Source: an uncultured Muribaculaceae bacterium
Lineage (GTDB): Bacteria > Bacteroidota > Bacteroidia > Bacteroidales > Muribaculaceae
Direction of reading: 5' to 3'
Assembly (NCBI GenBank): GCA_934667475.1
Contig: CAKUMB010000001.1
Location: forward strand, 248,001 to 312,000
DNA length: 64,000 nucleotides
The position numbers and the translations under genes are program-made. This document shows, in pieces, positions 8,088 to 17,012 of this stretch. Numbering within the stretch: the stretch's first letter is position 1; each line of letters starts with the position of its first letter. The notes below the pieces were generated by a model, which was not told the origin of the DNA, did no database searches, and saw only the letters and a list, made by a program, of their open reading frames with translations.

Positions 8088-8095
8088 TAATTTTG
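8088..8095 (+). promoter_or_regulatory. -7 element (TAATTTTG) before a decayed gene
   Basis: TAATTTTG matches the -7 consensus and lies 21 bases upstream of an ATG at 8117, suggesting that the broken gene at 8117-8422 still has its promoter. Confidence 0.5.
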
Positions 8096-8116
8096 CAGCG
8101 TTGAAACAAAACTGTT

Positions 8117-8422
8117 ATGACTATGAGAATTAGAAGGTTTGCCATCATGTCGATGACAAGGGTGGCAACCCCGATTTTGTCAACTATCCGTTTGGCAGCG
8201 TAGCCATCGGTTCAGGCTACTACACCCCCCCCTTGGGACATGCACCTGTCGCTCTCGTCGGCCGCGCTTAGCGGTGCCTATGCCGGATTTGATGCCGCCT
8301 TGGCTCCCGCCCTTGTCGGCGGCGTGAATGTGGGCGGCGGCGTGTTTGCATCCAAGGCCCCTGACGCATGGTTTGGAGCATACGGCCCCGAGCGCCAGCC
8401 AGAAGTCAACTCTCTGCCATAA
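8117..8422 (+). pseudogene. decayed small gene with two compensating frameshifts
   Basis: The frame starting MTMRIRRFAIMSM at 8117 hits a stop at 8201. The neighbouring frame, from about 8152, reads DDKGGNPDFVNYPFG and then SVAIGSGYYTPP without a stop until a run of eight C (8225-8232). After the run, the original frame resumes with WDMHLSLSSAALSGAYAGF and stays open to TAA at 8420-8422. Together the pieces describe one protein of about 100 residues broken by one shift near 8150 and another at the C run. Composition of both readable pieces is protein-like. I do not recognise the family. It could also be an internal deletion of a longer gene, or a sequence error at the C run. Confidence 0.5.
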
Positions 8423-8453
8423 CCATCTTCTTAAACCTGTGATGAAAAAAGCG

Positions 8454-8493
8454 AAACCGCCTGTGCCATTACTGCGGTACAGGCGGTTTTTTT
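8454..8493. terminator. bidirectional terminator
   Basis: AACCGCCTGT and ACAGGCGGTT form a stem with a 14-base loop and a T-run on the plus strand. On the minus strand the same stem is followed by a T-rich tract, so it can also end the ABC exporter operon whose last stop is at 8522. Confidence 0.85.
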
Positions 8494-8521
8494 GTCTTTG
8501 CACTGGAGCGGGGGCAGGGTC

Positions 8522-9838
8522 TTATCCGCGAATGAACCACCTCGCTATCTCGGCCAGGGAGTGCTTTTTGCCATACAGCAGAATGCCTGTGCGGTAGATG
8601 CGCCCTGACACCCACACCATGAGCGCTGCAGTGGCGTAGAGCAGCGCCAGGCTGGTGAGCAGCTGCCACGCGGGCACGTCGTAGGGCAGACGCACCATCA
8701 TCACTATGGGCGAGGTGAAGGGAATCATCGAGCACCACACGGCCATGGGGCCGTTGGGCGTCTCGATGCACGCCATGCCGGCATAGAGGGCCACCACCAG
8801 CAGAAGCATGATGGGGGTGAGGAACTGCGACGCGTCGCTAGCCTGGTCGACCGACGAGCCGAATGCGCTGAATATGGAGGCATACATCAGGTAGCCGCCC
8901 ACAAAGTAGGCCACAAAGCACAGCAGCAGCGGCAGATAGTTGACGCTGAACACGGCCTGCATTATGCTGTGCAGCCCGTCGGGTGCGGCGGCAGCCTGGG
9001 CGGCTTGTGTGGTGCCGCTTGCCAGCGCGCCTATGCCCAGAGTGGCGCCAGCCACGCTGCCAATCACCGCCAGCAGCACCGTCCACACGGCAAACTGCGT
9101 GAGTCCGGCCAGCCCCACACCCGCTATTTTGCCCATCATCAGTTCAAACGGCTTGCAGCTGCTCACCATCACCTCCACAATGCGGTTTGCCTTCTCCTCG
9201 ACCACGCTGTTCATCACCATGGCGCCATACGACAGGACAAACATGTATATTATCAGCGCAAACACCATGCCTATCACCATGGCCACTTCGGTCGACGAGG
9301 CCGACTCGCTGCCGTCGTCGCTCCACTTCACCTCCTGCACATCCACGTCTACGGTGGCGTCTTCCACCATTTGCTGCAGGTTGGGGATGTGGTAGGCGGC
9401 TATGCGGGCCGCGCTCAGCGTGTCGCTCAGGGCGCGCGAAATGTCGCTCTTCAGCGATGAGCTGATGGTGTTGTCGCTATACACGCCCACGTTGAGCGTG
9501 CTGTCCACATCGGGCGGAATCACCACAATGGCCGACGAACTGCCGCCCGACTTGTCGTGAAACTGCTTGGGGTTGACACGCTGGCCGGCATCGGCGCTAA
9601 GCAGCACATATTTGAACTGGCTGCTGCTTTTCAGCGCCAGCCCGTAGCGGGCCGCGCTCTGGTCGATCACGGTCACCGTCTCCTGGTCGGCATTCTGCTC
9701 GTTGATGTAGGCCATGCCTATGGGCAGAGCCGCGCACAGCAGCAAAATCAGTGGGCTCAAAAGGGTCATGGCTATAAACGACTTGCTTGCCACGATGGCC
9801 ATGTATTCGCGGCGCACTATTAGCATAAGTTTGCTCAT
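8522..9838 (-). CDS. ABC-2 type exporter permease (NatB-like)
   Basis: A 438-residue membrane protein of the ABC-2/NatB group. One N-terminal helix (SFIAMTLLSPLILLLCAALP) precedes a periplasmic domain of about 150 residues; then come five or more helices including MVIGMVFALIIYMFVLSYGA and VVEEKANRIVEVMVSSCKP, the last being the characteristic cytoplasmic EKxxRxxE coupling helix of this family. Family members export sodium, antibiotics or lipids; the substrate is not readable. It overlaps the ATPase gene by 4 bases on the minus strand, so the two form one transporter. Confidence 0.88.
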   Translation of the reverse strand: MSKLMLIVRREYMAIVASKSFIAMTLLSPLILLLCAALPIGMAYINEQNADQETVTVIDQSAARYGLALKSSSQFKYVLLSADAGQRVNPKQFHDKSGGSSSAIVVIPPDVDSTLNVGVYSDNTISSSLKSDISRALSDTLSAARIAAYHIPNLQQMVEDATVDVDVQEVKWSDDGSESASSTEVAMVIGMVFALIIYMFVLSYGAMVMNSVVEEKANRIVEVMVSSCKPFELMMGKIAGVGLAGLTQFAVWTVLLAVIGSVAGATLGIGALASGTTQAAQAAAAPDGLHSIMQAVFSVNYLPLLLCFVAYFVGGYLMYASIFSAFGSSVDQASDASQFLTPIMLLLVVALYAGMACIETPNGPMAVWCSMIPFTSPIVMMVRLPYDVPAWQLLTSLALLYATAALMVWVSGRIYRTGILLYGKKHSLAEIARWFIRG

Positions 9839-10767
9839 TGCTGTGGGGTGTTGTTGAGTTGGTTCACGGTGTCTATGAAAATCTCGTTCATCGACGGCAG
9901 CAGCTCGCTGAATCCCGTCAGGTGGTTGTGCTCGTTGAGCCAGGCCACTGCCTGGCGCACGTCGGTGCCGCTGTTCAGGCGCAGCCTCACGCCCTCGCTT
10001 CCAGCAGCAGGCGGCTCAATCTCAAACAGCTCGTGGCATGGCTGCACGGCCTCGCCTTCGGCCACAGTCACGGTGTATAGGTGCTTCTTGTGGCGTTGCC
10101 TTATTTCCTTCACACTGCCCTCAAGCACGGCGCGTGAGCGGTTGATTAGGGTGATGCGCTCGCATATCTCCTCCACCGAGCCCATGTTGTGGGTCGAAAA
10201 CAGGATTGTGGCCCCCTCGCGCCCAAGGCGCAGAATCTCGCTCTTCAGCAGCTCGGCGTTCACGGGGTCGAAGCCCGAAAACGGCTCGTCGAATATCAGC
10301 AGACTGGGGCGGTGAATCACGGTGGCTATGAACTGCACCTTTTGCTGCATGCCCTTCGACAGTGCCTCCACCTTTTTGCCAGCCCACTGGCTCAGGCCAA
10401 GCCGCTCGAGCCACTGTGAACACTCGCGTCGCGCGTCCTGGCGCGTCATGCCCTTGAGCCGCGCCAAATACTCAATGTGGTCGGCCACCTTCATTTTCTT
10501 GTATAGCCCGCGCTCTTCGGGCAGGTAGCCGATGTTGCGCACATCATCGGCCGTGAGCAGGTGGCCGTCGATGCTCACAGTGCCGCTGTCGGGCCGCGTG
10601 ATGGCGTTGAGGATGCGAATCAGCGTGGTCTTGCCGGCGCCATTGGGGCCCAGCAGGCCATAGATGCACCCTTGCGGCACGCTCAGGCTCACGTGGTCCA
10701 GAGCCAGGTGGCCGTCATATTGCTTCACCACCTCGGTGGCTTCGATGTAGTTGTGTAAGTTTTGCAT
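9835..10767 (-). CDS. ABC transporter ATP-binding protein (NatA-like)
   Basis: A 310-residue ATPase. Walker A is GPNGAGKT (40-47), the signature is LSKGMQQKV, and Walker B is LLIFDEPFSGFDP with the catalytic Glu, followed by the switch His in LFSTHNM. The DUF4162-type C-terminal extension (from about 215) is usual in NatA-like subunits. It is the first gene of a two-gene operon with the permease, ATGA overlap, and has its own promoter box upstream at 10781-10788. It powers export by the permease at 8522-9838. Confidence 0.92.
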   Translation of the reverse strand: MQNLHNYIEATEVVKQYDGHLALDHVSLSVPQGCIYGLLGPNGAGKTTLIRILNAITRPDSGTVSIDGHLLTADDVRNIGYLPEERGLYKKMKVADHIEYLARLKGMTRQDARRECSQWLERLGLSQWAGKKVEALSKGMQQKVQFIATVIHRPSLLIFDEPFSGFDPVNAELLKSEILRLGREGATILFSTHNMGSVEEICERITLINRSRAVLEGSVKEIRQRHKKHLYTVTVAEGEAVQPCHELFEIEPPAAGSEGVRLRLNSGTDVRQAVAWLNEHNHLTGFSELLPSMNEIFIDTVNQLNNTPQQ

Positions 10768-10780
10768 AGAGAAGTGGTAG

Positions 10781-10788
10781 CAAAGTTA
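10781..10788 (-). promoter_or_regulatory. -7 element of the ABC exporter operon
   Basis: On the minus strand this is TAACTTTG, matching TAnnTTTG, 13 bases before the ATPase start codon. The short leader is normal for Bacteroidetes. Confidence 0.65.
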
Positions 10789-10795
10789 CGTTAAT

Positions 10796-10837
10796 GAAAA
10801 AAATAAAGCCTTGAGTTGAAAAACAGCCCAAGGCTTT
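10796..10837 (-). terminator. terminator of tRNA-Phe
   Basis: On the minus strand AGCCTTG and CAAGGCT form a stem followed by TTATTTTTTT, a few bases after the end of tRNA-Phe. The T-run reaches into the promoter region of the ABC operon. Confidence 0.75.
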
Positions 10838-10843
10838 TTGAAG

Positions 10844-10916
10844 TGGTGCCTCCAGGAGTCGAACCGGGGACACAAGGATTTTCAGTCCTTTGCTCTACCA
10901 CCTGAGCTAAGGCACC
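10844..10916 (-). tRNA. tRNA-Phe (GAA)
   Basis: 73 nucleotides on the minus strand. The acceptor stem GGTGCCT pairs with AGGCACC, with discriminator A and no encoded CCA. The anticodon loop is CTGAAAA with anticodon GAA. D loop (AGCTCAGGTGGTAGAGC) and T loop (GGTTCGACTCC) are canonical. Confidence 0.97.
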
Positions 10917-10934
10917 ATTTCTGATTTGCGATTG

Positions 10935-10965
10935 CAAAGGTAGTGCATTTTTGCGTAACTGCAAA
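10935..10965 (-). promoter_or_regulatory. promoter of tRNA-Phe
   Basis: On the minus strand TTTG is followed after 19 bases by TACCTTTG (10935-10942), 18 bases upstream of the tRNA 5' end. Confidence 0.75.
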
Positions 10966-11074
10966 TTTCTGCCCACAGAAATTCACTATATTAACAGTTA
11001 TTAAGAATTTAGTGTTTCATTAAAGTTGAAAGAAATGGCCGTTAATAGGCTGGATAATAATCGTTTGTAGTAGG

Positions 11075-11092
11075 GATGTGGCATGCCACGTC
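11075..11092. repeat. palindromic repeat element, copy 1
   Basis: GATGTGGCATGCCACGTC, an 18-base palindrome with one imperfect pair. It differs from copy 2 at 11234 by one base and is followed by GATGGGCGTAGCCCACC-like sequence that is also self-complementary. Confidence 0.7.
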
Positions 11093-11233
11093 CGATGGGC
11101 GTAGCCCACCCAGCCCCCCCCCGAAACCACTATGTGTCAAAAATAAAAATGTCGTTGGTGAGATTGGTTATTATATATCATGATTTTGTTGTTTTCAAAC
11201 GAATACGCATGGTGGGGTCGGGTAGTGGCGTCG

Positions 11234-11251
11234 GACGTGGCATGCCACGTC
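11234..11251. repeat. palindromic repeat element, copy 2
   Basis: GACGTGGCATGCCACGTC is a perfect 18-base palindrome, 159 bases from copy 1. It resembles the dispersed REP-like palindromes seen in intergenic DNA of many genomes. Confidence 0.75.
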
Positions 11252-11345
11252 TACCGTTTGTGGTGCTAATCGGGCGGGGCAATCTCGTGGCGTTAAGTGG
11301 GCCCGTTAAAAAAATGGGCGGCTTGTGGAATTGGGGGTGGGGTAG

Positions 11346-11380
11346 AAAAAAGTCCCGCGGGCGTAGCCTGCAGGACTTTT
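11346..11380 (-). terminator. terminator of the tRNA-Asn pair
   Basis: On the minus strand AAGTCCTGC and GCGGGACTT form a stem with a short loop, followed by TTTTTT. It lies immediately after the downstream tRNA-Asn. Confidence 0.75.
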
Positions 11381-11382
11381 GG

Positions 11383-11456
11383 CGCTTCAAGATGGACTTG
11401 AACCAACGACCCCATGATTAACAGTCATGTGCTCTAACCAACTGAGCTATTGAAGC
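11383..11456 (-). tRNA. tRNA-Asn (GTT), downstream copy
   Basis: 74 nucleotides on the minus strand. Acceptor stem GCTTCAA pairs with TTGAAGC, discriminator G. The anticodon loop is CTGTTAA, anticodon GTT. T arm GGTTCAAGTCC. Identical in sequence to the copy at 11493-11566. Confidence 0.96.
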
Positions 11457-11492
11457 AAGGTTGTGTGTGTATTTGTTTTGTCTTATTATTTG

Positions 11493-11566
11493 CGCTTCAA
11501 GATGGACTTGAACCAACGACCCCATGATTAACAGTCATGTGCTCTAACCAACTGAGCTATTGAAGC
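11493..11566 (-). tRNA. tRNA-Asn (GTT), upstream copy
   Basis: Identical tandem copy of the neighbouring tRNA-Asn, 36 bases away. Both appear to be transcribed on the minus strand from the promoter at 11612-11642. Confidence 0.96.
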
Positions 11567-11611
11567 ATTTTTTTTCTGTCACCTCCCGCAACCTTCTCGG
11601 GAAATGCGTTG

Positions 11612-11642
11612 CAAAAGTAACGTGATATTTTGATATATGCAA
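11612..11642 (-). promoter_or_regulatory. promoter of the tRNA-Asn pair
   Basis: On the minus strand TTG is followed after 20 bases by TACTTTTG (11612-11619), 45 bases upstream of the first tRNA-Asn. Confidence 0.7.
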
Positions 11643-11750
11643 TATTTTAGCCAAAAATGTTCTAAAAAAATCGGTGTTTTCACTTTTTTAGCGTGTGTCA
11701 GTGGTGCTATGTCGGCTATTAGTATTATTTTCGCACCAAAATGAAATTAG

Positions 11751-13427
11751 ATGAACAAGACTTTTAAGCAACTTGCCGTGGCGGCTGCGGTGGCCGCCAT
11801 GGCTGCGCCCATGGCCCTTGGCGTGCCCAAGCGCGGCGACGATGCCGCCATTGTGCGCAACCTCGACATATTCAACAGTTTGTATAAGGAGCTGAACACT
11901 TTCTACGTCGACACCCTCAACCCTCAAAAGTCAATTGAGACGGCCATCAACGCCATGCTCGACGACATCGACCCCTACACCGAGTATTTCCCGGCCAAGA
12001 AGCAGGATGAGATTATGGTGGTGTCGACCGGCGAATATGGCGGCATAGGCTCGTATATAATGCAGGACAAGCAGAAGCGCGTGTGCATATCCGAACCCTA
12101 TGAGGGCAGCCCAGCGGCCCGCGCAGGCCTCAAGGCAGGCGACCGCATTGTGAAGATTGACGGCAAGGATGCCACCAAGTGGAGCCAGGACAAGGTGAGC
12201 GAAACCCTCAAGGGCCAGGCCAACACCAGTCTGAGCGTGACGGTGGTGCGCCCCTTTGTGGGGGCCGACAGCGTGAAAACGTTCAACATTGTGCGCGAGA
12301 AAATAAAGGTGAACCCCGTGCCATACTACGGCGTGGTGCGTGGCAACATTGGCTACATAGTGCTCAACACGTTCAACGAGCGCTCGGCCGACGCCGTGAA
12401 GGAGGCTCTGCTCGACTTCAAGAAGAATCCGCAGGTGAGGTGCGTGGCGCTAGACTTGCGCGGCAACGGCGGCGGTCTGCTCGAGAGCGCGGTGCAGATA
12501 GTGGGCTACTTTGTGCCCAAGGGCACCGAGGTGCTGAAGCAGAAGGGACGCCTGAAGCATAACGAGAAGACCTACAAGACTACCGAAGAGCCCATTATGC
12601 CCAAGATGCCGCTGGTGGTGTTCACCGACGGCGGTTCGGCCTCGGCAAGCGAAATCACGGCCGGCTCGCTGCAAGACCTCGACCGCGCGGTGATAATAGG
12701 CGCGCGGTCGTTTGGCAAGGGCTTGGTGCAGACCACGCGCCAGCTGCCGTTTGACGGGCTGCTGAAGGTGACCATTGCCAAATACTACATTCCCAGCGGG
12801 CGCCTGATTCAGGAAATCGACTACAGCCGCCGCAATGCCGACGGCACATTCCAGAAGGTGCCCGACAGCCTGACCCACGTGTTCAGCACGGCCCACGGCC
12901 GAAAGGTGCGCGACGGCGGCGGCATCACGCCCGACATAAAAGTGTCGTATCCCGAGGTGAACCGCCTGGTGTATAATGTGGTGCGCGACAACTGGGCCTT
13001 CGACTTCGCCTCGCGCTATGCCGCGCAGCACAAGTCGATTCCGGCCGCTGCCGATTTCGAGGTCACCGACTCGCTGTTTGCCGAGTTCAAGCGCTTCATC
13101 GACCCCAAGAAGTTTAACTACGACAAGGTGTGCGAAGAGGGTGTGGCCAACCTGAAAAAGGTGGCCAAGGCCGAGGGGTACATCAACGACTCGACCTCGG
13201 CCGTGTTTGCCAAGCTCGAAAAGCTGCTGAAGCACGACCTCAACCACGACCTCGACGTGAACCGCAAGGAGCTGAGCACACTCATCGCCGATGAAATACT
13301 CAAGCGCTACTACTACCAGCGCGGCCCCATAGAATACGGCCTGAAGGCCGACGAGGCCCTCGACAAGGCCGCCGCCATGCTTGCCAAGCCCGGTGAGTAT
13401 GCCCGCATACTCAATGTGAAGCAGTAG
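11751..13427 (+). CDS. S41 family C-terminal processing peptidase
   Basis: A 558-residue exported serine protease of the CtpA/Prc group. The signal peptide is MNKTFKQLAVAAAVAAMAAP, exit near ALGVP. A PDZ domain covers about 95-185 (GGIGSYIMQDKQKRVCISEP, SPAARAGLKAGDRI). The S41 core has LDLRGNGGGLLESAVQIVGYF, then GGSASASEITAGSL with the catalytic Ser in SASE and GARSFGKGLVQT with the catalytic Lys. A C-terminal domain of about 170 residues follows. Likely acts in the periplasm, trimming or degrading envelope proteins. It is 22 bases upstream of mfd, which is probably read from the same transcript. Confidence 0.92.
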   Translation: MNKTFKQLAVAAAVAAMAAPMALGVPKRGDDAAIVRNLDIFNSLYKELNTFYVDTLNPQKSIETAINAMLDDIDPYTEYFPAKKQDEIMVVSTGEYGGIGSYIMQDKQKRVCISEPYEGSPAARAGLKAGDRIVKIDGKDATKWSQDKVSETLKGQANTSLSVTVVRPFVGADSVKTFNIVREKIKVNPVPYYGVVRGNIGYIVLNTFNERSADAVKEALLDFKKNPQVRCVALDLRGNGGGLLESAVQIVGYFVPKGTEVLKQKGRLKHNEKTYKTTEEPIMPKMPLVVFTDGGSASASEITAGSLQDLDRAVIIGARSFGKGLVQTTRQLPFDGLLKVTIAKYYIPSGRLIQEIDYSRRNADGTFQKVPDSLTHVFSTAHGRKVRDGGGITPDIKVSYPEVNRLVYNVVRDNWAFDFASRYAAQHKSIPAAADFEVTDSLFAEFKRFIDPKKFNYDKVCEEGVANLKKVAKAEGYINDSTSAVFAKLEKLLKHDLNHDLDVNRKELSTLIADEILKRYYYQRGPIEYGLKADEALDKAAAMLAKPGEYARILNVKQ

Positions 13428-13449
13428 TGCCACTTTTTGCTTTATCTGC

Positions 13450-16400
13450 ATGGAAATGAAATCCGAAAAAGAAATGCCCATAGGCGAGCTGTGCGACTTG
13501 TTCAACTCCAAGTCGCGCGCCAAGGCCTTGGCCGCGATGGTGGCCGACCGGGCCAACCGGCTGATGTGCGTCGACGGCCTTGCCGGCTCGGCGGCTGCAA
13601 TGCTCATTTCGCGGCTGCCACGGCTTTCGGACCCCTATCTGGTGGTGGCCAACGACCTCGACGAGGCCGGATATGTCTACAACGACCTGTGCCAAATCAA
13701 CGGTGAGCAGCACGTGCTCATCTTCCCCTCGGGCTACAAGCGCGACATCAAGTATGGCCAGGCCGACCCGCCGCAGGCCATACTGCGCACCGAGGTGCTC
13801 GACCAGTGGCACAGCAACCCCGGCCTGCAGTGGGTGGTGAGCTATCCCGAGGCTCTGGCCGAGAAAGTGGCCGACCGCGCAAGCGTGGAGGCCAGCACGC
13901 TGAGCCTAAAGGCCGGCGGCACGGCCGACCTCACAACCACGGCGGCCAGACTGCGCGAGCTGGGATTTGCCGCGGTCGACTATGTGTACGAGCCGGGGCA
14001 GTTTGCCGTGCGCGGCTCGATACTCGACGTGTATTCCTACAGCAACGAGTTGCCCTACCGCATCGACTTTTTCGGCGACGACATAGAAAGCATTCGCACC
14101 TTCAATGTGGAGACGCAGCTCAGCGAGGCCCAGGTGCAGGAGGTGAGCCTTGTGGGCAGCGCCGACAGCGACGCGGCGGCTGGCACCTCGCTGCTCGAGT
14201 TTGCCGGATCCGACACCGTGGTGGTGTGCCGCGATGCCGACTGGCTGCTGCAGCGCGTGAAGGCAGTGGGCGAGGAGCAGATGTCGGCCAGTGCGGTGAT
14301 AGCTGGAGAAACCGACGTCGACGCCATGAGCAAGGTGGTCGACTACACCGCCTTCAGCCGCTCGCTTGCCGCAATGCGGCGCATCGACCTGCACAACGGC
14401 GAGAGCGCGCAGCGCTGTGACGCCCGCCTGAGGCTGCACTGTTCGCCGCAGGGCATATATCACAAAAACTTCGACCTGATAAGCGCGTCGTTCACCGACT
14501 TCATGGCGCGCGGCTACCGCATAGCGATTCTCAGCGACAGTGCGCGGCAAATCGACCGCCTGCGCGCCATATTCGACGACCGCGGCGACCAGATTTCGTT
14601 CACGCCAGTGCTGCGCACCGTGCACGAGGGCTTTGTGGACGACGACCTGAAGCTGTGCGTGTTCACCGACCACCAGATATTCGACCGCTTTCACAAGTAC
14701 AACCTCAAGAGCGACAAGGCCCGCTCGGGCAAGCTTGCGCTGTCGCTCAAGGAACTCAATCAAATCGAGGTGGGCGACTACATAGTGCACGAGGATCATG
14801 GCATTGGCAAGTTTGGCGGACTGGTGCGCACCTCCGTCAACGGCACGCGCCAGGAGATGATAAAGCTCACCTACCTCAACGGCGACATAATATTCGTGTC
14901 GATTCACGCCTTGCACAAGTTGTCGAAATACCGCGGCAAGGAGGGCGTTGAACCCCGCCTGAGCAAACTCGGCTCGGGCGCATGGAACAAGCTGAAGAGC
15001 CGCACCAAGAGCAAACTGAAAGACATAGCCCGCGACCTCATAAAGCTCTACGCCCAGCGTGGCAGTGAAAAGGGCCACGCCTATCCGCCCGACGGCTATT
15101 TGCAGCACGAGTTGGAGGCGTCGTTTATCTACGAGGACACCCCCGACCAGCTCAAGGCCACGCAGGCCGTGAAGGCCGATATGGAGAAAGACAAGCCCAT
15201 GGACCGCCTGATATGCGGTGATGTGGGTTTCGGCAAGACCGAAATCGCCATCCGCGCCGCCTTCAAGGCCGCGACCGACGGCAAGCAGACGGCCGTGCTT
15301 GTGCCAACCACCGTGCTCGCCTTCCAGCACTACAACACCTTCAAGGAGCGCCTCAAGGACTTTCCCGTGAAGGTGGACTACCTTACCCGCGCCCGCAAGC
15401 CCAAGGAGGTGAAGCAGTTGCTGGCCAACCTTGCCGAGGGCAAGGTGGACATAGTGATAGGCACCCACAAACTCATAGGCAAAACGGTGAAGTTTCACGA
15501 CCTGGGACTGCTGGTGATTGACGAGGAGCAGAAGTTTGGCGTGGGTGTGAAGGAGAAGCTGAAGCAACTGAAGGTGAATGTGGACACGCTCACCATGTCG
15601 GCCACGCCCATTCCGCGCACCCTGCAGTTTTCGCTGATGGGCGCGCGCGACCTGAGCGCCATCACCACTCCACCGGCCAACCGCTACCCAATACTCACCT
15701 CCATCAGCACGCTCGACGACGAGGTGGTGGCCGAGGCCATCAACTTCGAGCTGTCGCGCAACGGGCAGGTGTTTTTTGTGAACAACCGCATCGACCAGCT
15801 GCCGTCGCTCGAGGCCATGATTAAGCGCGTGGTGCCCGACGCCCGCGTGGTGGTGGGCCACGGCCAGATGCCGCCCGAAGAGCTGGAAAAGCGCATCATC
15901 GACTTCTCCAACCACGACTACGACGTGCTGCTGGCCACCACCATCATCGAAAGCGGCATCGACATGCCCAACGTGAACACCATTATCATCAACAATGCGC
16001 AGAACTACGGCCTCAGCGACTTGCACCAGCTGCGCGGGCGCGTGGGCCGCTCGAGCCGCAAGGCGTTCTGCTACCTGTTTGTGCCGCCGGGCAATCCGCT
16101 CACGCCTGTGGCGCGCCGCCGCCTGCAGGCCATAGAGAGTTTCAGCGACTTGGGCTCGGGCATACACATTGCCATGCAGGACCTCGACATTCGCGGGGCC
16201 GGCAATCTGCTGGGCGCGGAGCAGAGCGGCTTCATTGCCGACCTTGGCTATGAAACCTACCAGAAGATACTCAAGGAGGCCGTGCTTGAACTGAAGACGG
16301 GCGAGTTTGCCGACACGTTCAAGCAGCAGGCCGACGACGAGCGGCAACTCGACGGCGCCGAACCCGAATATGTGACCGACTGCACCATCGACACCGATTT

Positions 16401-16836
16401 GGAACTTATGTTCCCGGCCGACTATGTGCCGCAGGAGAGCGAGCGCATATCGCTCTACCGCGAACTCGACGCCATGACCACCGACGACCAGGTGAGTGAG
16501 TTTGAAGGCCGCCTGCGCGACCGCTTCGGCGAGATCCCCGAGATGGGCCGCGAACTCATACGCATAGTGCCGCTGCGCCGCCTGGCATGCACGCTGGGCA
16601 TCGAGAAGATTGCGCTGAAGCAGGGCCGCATGTACATCTACTTCGTGGGCAAGGAAAATGTGGCCTACTACCGCTCGCGCGCATTCGGCCGCATATTGCA
16701 GTATGTGCAGACGCAGACCGCCCGCTGCCAGTTCCGCGAGGTGAATGGCCGCAACTCCATACTTATAGGCAAGGTGGCTACTGTGGCCGAAGCCCTGGGG
16801 ATATTGCGCACAGTGGTCAGCTTGCCGTCGGCGTAG
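13450..16836 (+). CDS. mfd: transcription-repair coupling factor
   Basis: An 1128-residue translocase that removes RNA polymerase stalled at DNA lesions and recruits UvrA. In order: an N-terminal UvrB-like module (to about 350), the RNA-polymerase interaction domain starting GDYIVHEDHGIGKFGGLVR (about 445), the helicase lobes with Walker A GDVGFGKTE (about 590) and DEEQKFGV at 691, motifs SATPIPRTLQFSLMGARDLS and ATTIIESGIDMPN, the TRG segment LHQLRGRVGRSSRKAFCYL, and a C-terminal TRCF domain. The Walker B box is DEEQ where the well-studied enzymes have DEEH. Length is normal. An ATG six bases downstream is an equally good start. Confidence 0.96.
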   Translation: MEMKSEKEMPIGELCDLFNSKSRAKALAAMVADRANRLMCVDGLAGSAAAMLISRLPRLSDPYLVVANDLDEAGYVYNDLCQINGEQHVLIFPSGYKRDIKYGQADPPQAILRTEVLDQWHSNPGLQWVVSYPEALAEKVADRASVEASTLSLKAGGTADLTTTAARLRELGFAAVDYVYEPGQFAVRGSILDVYSYSNELPYRIDFFGDDIESIRTFNVETQLSEAQVQEVSLVGSADSDAAAGTSLLEFAGSDTVVVCRDADWLLQRVKAVGEEQMSASAVIAGETDVDAMSKVVDYTAFSRSLAAMRRIDLHNGESAQRCDARLRLHCSPQGIYHKNFDLISASFTDFMARGYRIAILSDSARQIDRLRAIFDDRGDQISFTPVLRTVHEGFVDDDLKLCVFTDHQIFDRFHKYNLKSDKARSGKLALSLKELNQIEVGDYIVHEDHGIGKFGGLVRTSVNGTRQEMIKLTYLNGDIIFVSIHALHKLSKYRGKEGVEPRLSKLGSGAWNKLKSRTKSKLKDIARDLIKLYAQRGSEKGHAYPPDGYLQHELEASFIYEDTPDQLKATQAVKADMEKDKPMDRLICGDVGFGKTEIAIRAAFKAATDGKQTAVLVPTTVLAFQHYNTFKERLKDFPVKVDYLTRARKPKEVKQLLANLAEGKVDIVIGTHKLIGKTVKFHDLGLLVIDEEQKFGVGVKEKLKQLKVNVDTLTMSATPIPRTLQFSLMGARDLSAITTPPANRYPILTSISTLDDEVVAEAINFELSRNGQVFFVNNRIDQLPSLEAMIKRVVPDARVVVGHGQMPPEELEKRIIDFSNHDYDVLLATTIIESGIDMPNVNTIIINNAQNYGLSDLHQLRGRVGRSSRKAFCYLFVPPGNPLTPVARRRLQAIESFSDLGSGIHIAMQDLDIRGAGNLLGAEQSGFIADLGYETYQKILKEAVLELKTGEFADTFKQQADDERQLDGAEPEYVTDCTIDTDLELMFPADYVPQESERISLYRELDAMTTDDQVSEFEGRLRDRFGEIPEMGRELIRIVPLRRLACTLGIEKIALKQGRMYIYFVGKENVAYYRSRAFGRILQYVQTQTARCQFREVNGRNSILIGKVATVAEALGILRTVVSLPSA

Positions 16837-17012
16837 CCCTCCTCCTCATCGCCCATATATTCATGGTTAAATAAATGGATTTCGCTGTCTTGTTTTTTAT
16901 GAAGAAGAAACCGTAAGCGGGTGTTTGGTTATGCATTCTGAAAAACTGACTTAAAAATGTGATATTTTGAAGAAAAATACCGCAATTTTGTAAATAATCC
17001 TAAATAATTAAG

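Larger units (their letters stand above)
10966..11345. other. intergenic region between tRNA-Phe and tRNA-Asn
   Basis: About 380 bases with no convincing gene. Open frames here have repetitive Gly/Arg composition and run into the tRNA-Asn gene. The region holds two copies of a palindromic element (11075-11092 and 11234-11251) and otherwise AT-rich spacer around 10981-11065 and 11140-11200. Confidence 0.6.

Noticed and set aside
11060..11260. Repeats as a CRISPR array
   Set aside because: Only two palindromic units with unequal surroundings, no regular spacers and no cas genes.
11083..11421. Plus-strand frame of about 112 codons between the tRNA genes
   Set aside because: Overlaps the tRNA-Asn gene and the palindromic repeat, and its translation has no protein-like pattern.
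13906..16347. Very long antisense open frame of about 813 codons opposite mfd
   Set aside because: It is rich in His, Val, Gly, Ala and Arg without motifs, as expected when the opposite strand of a GC-rich gene is read. mfd on the plus strand has all family motifs.
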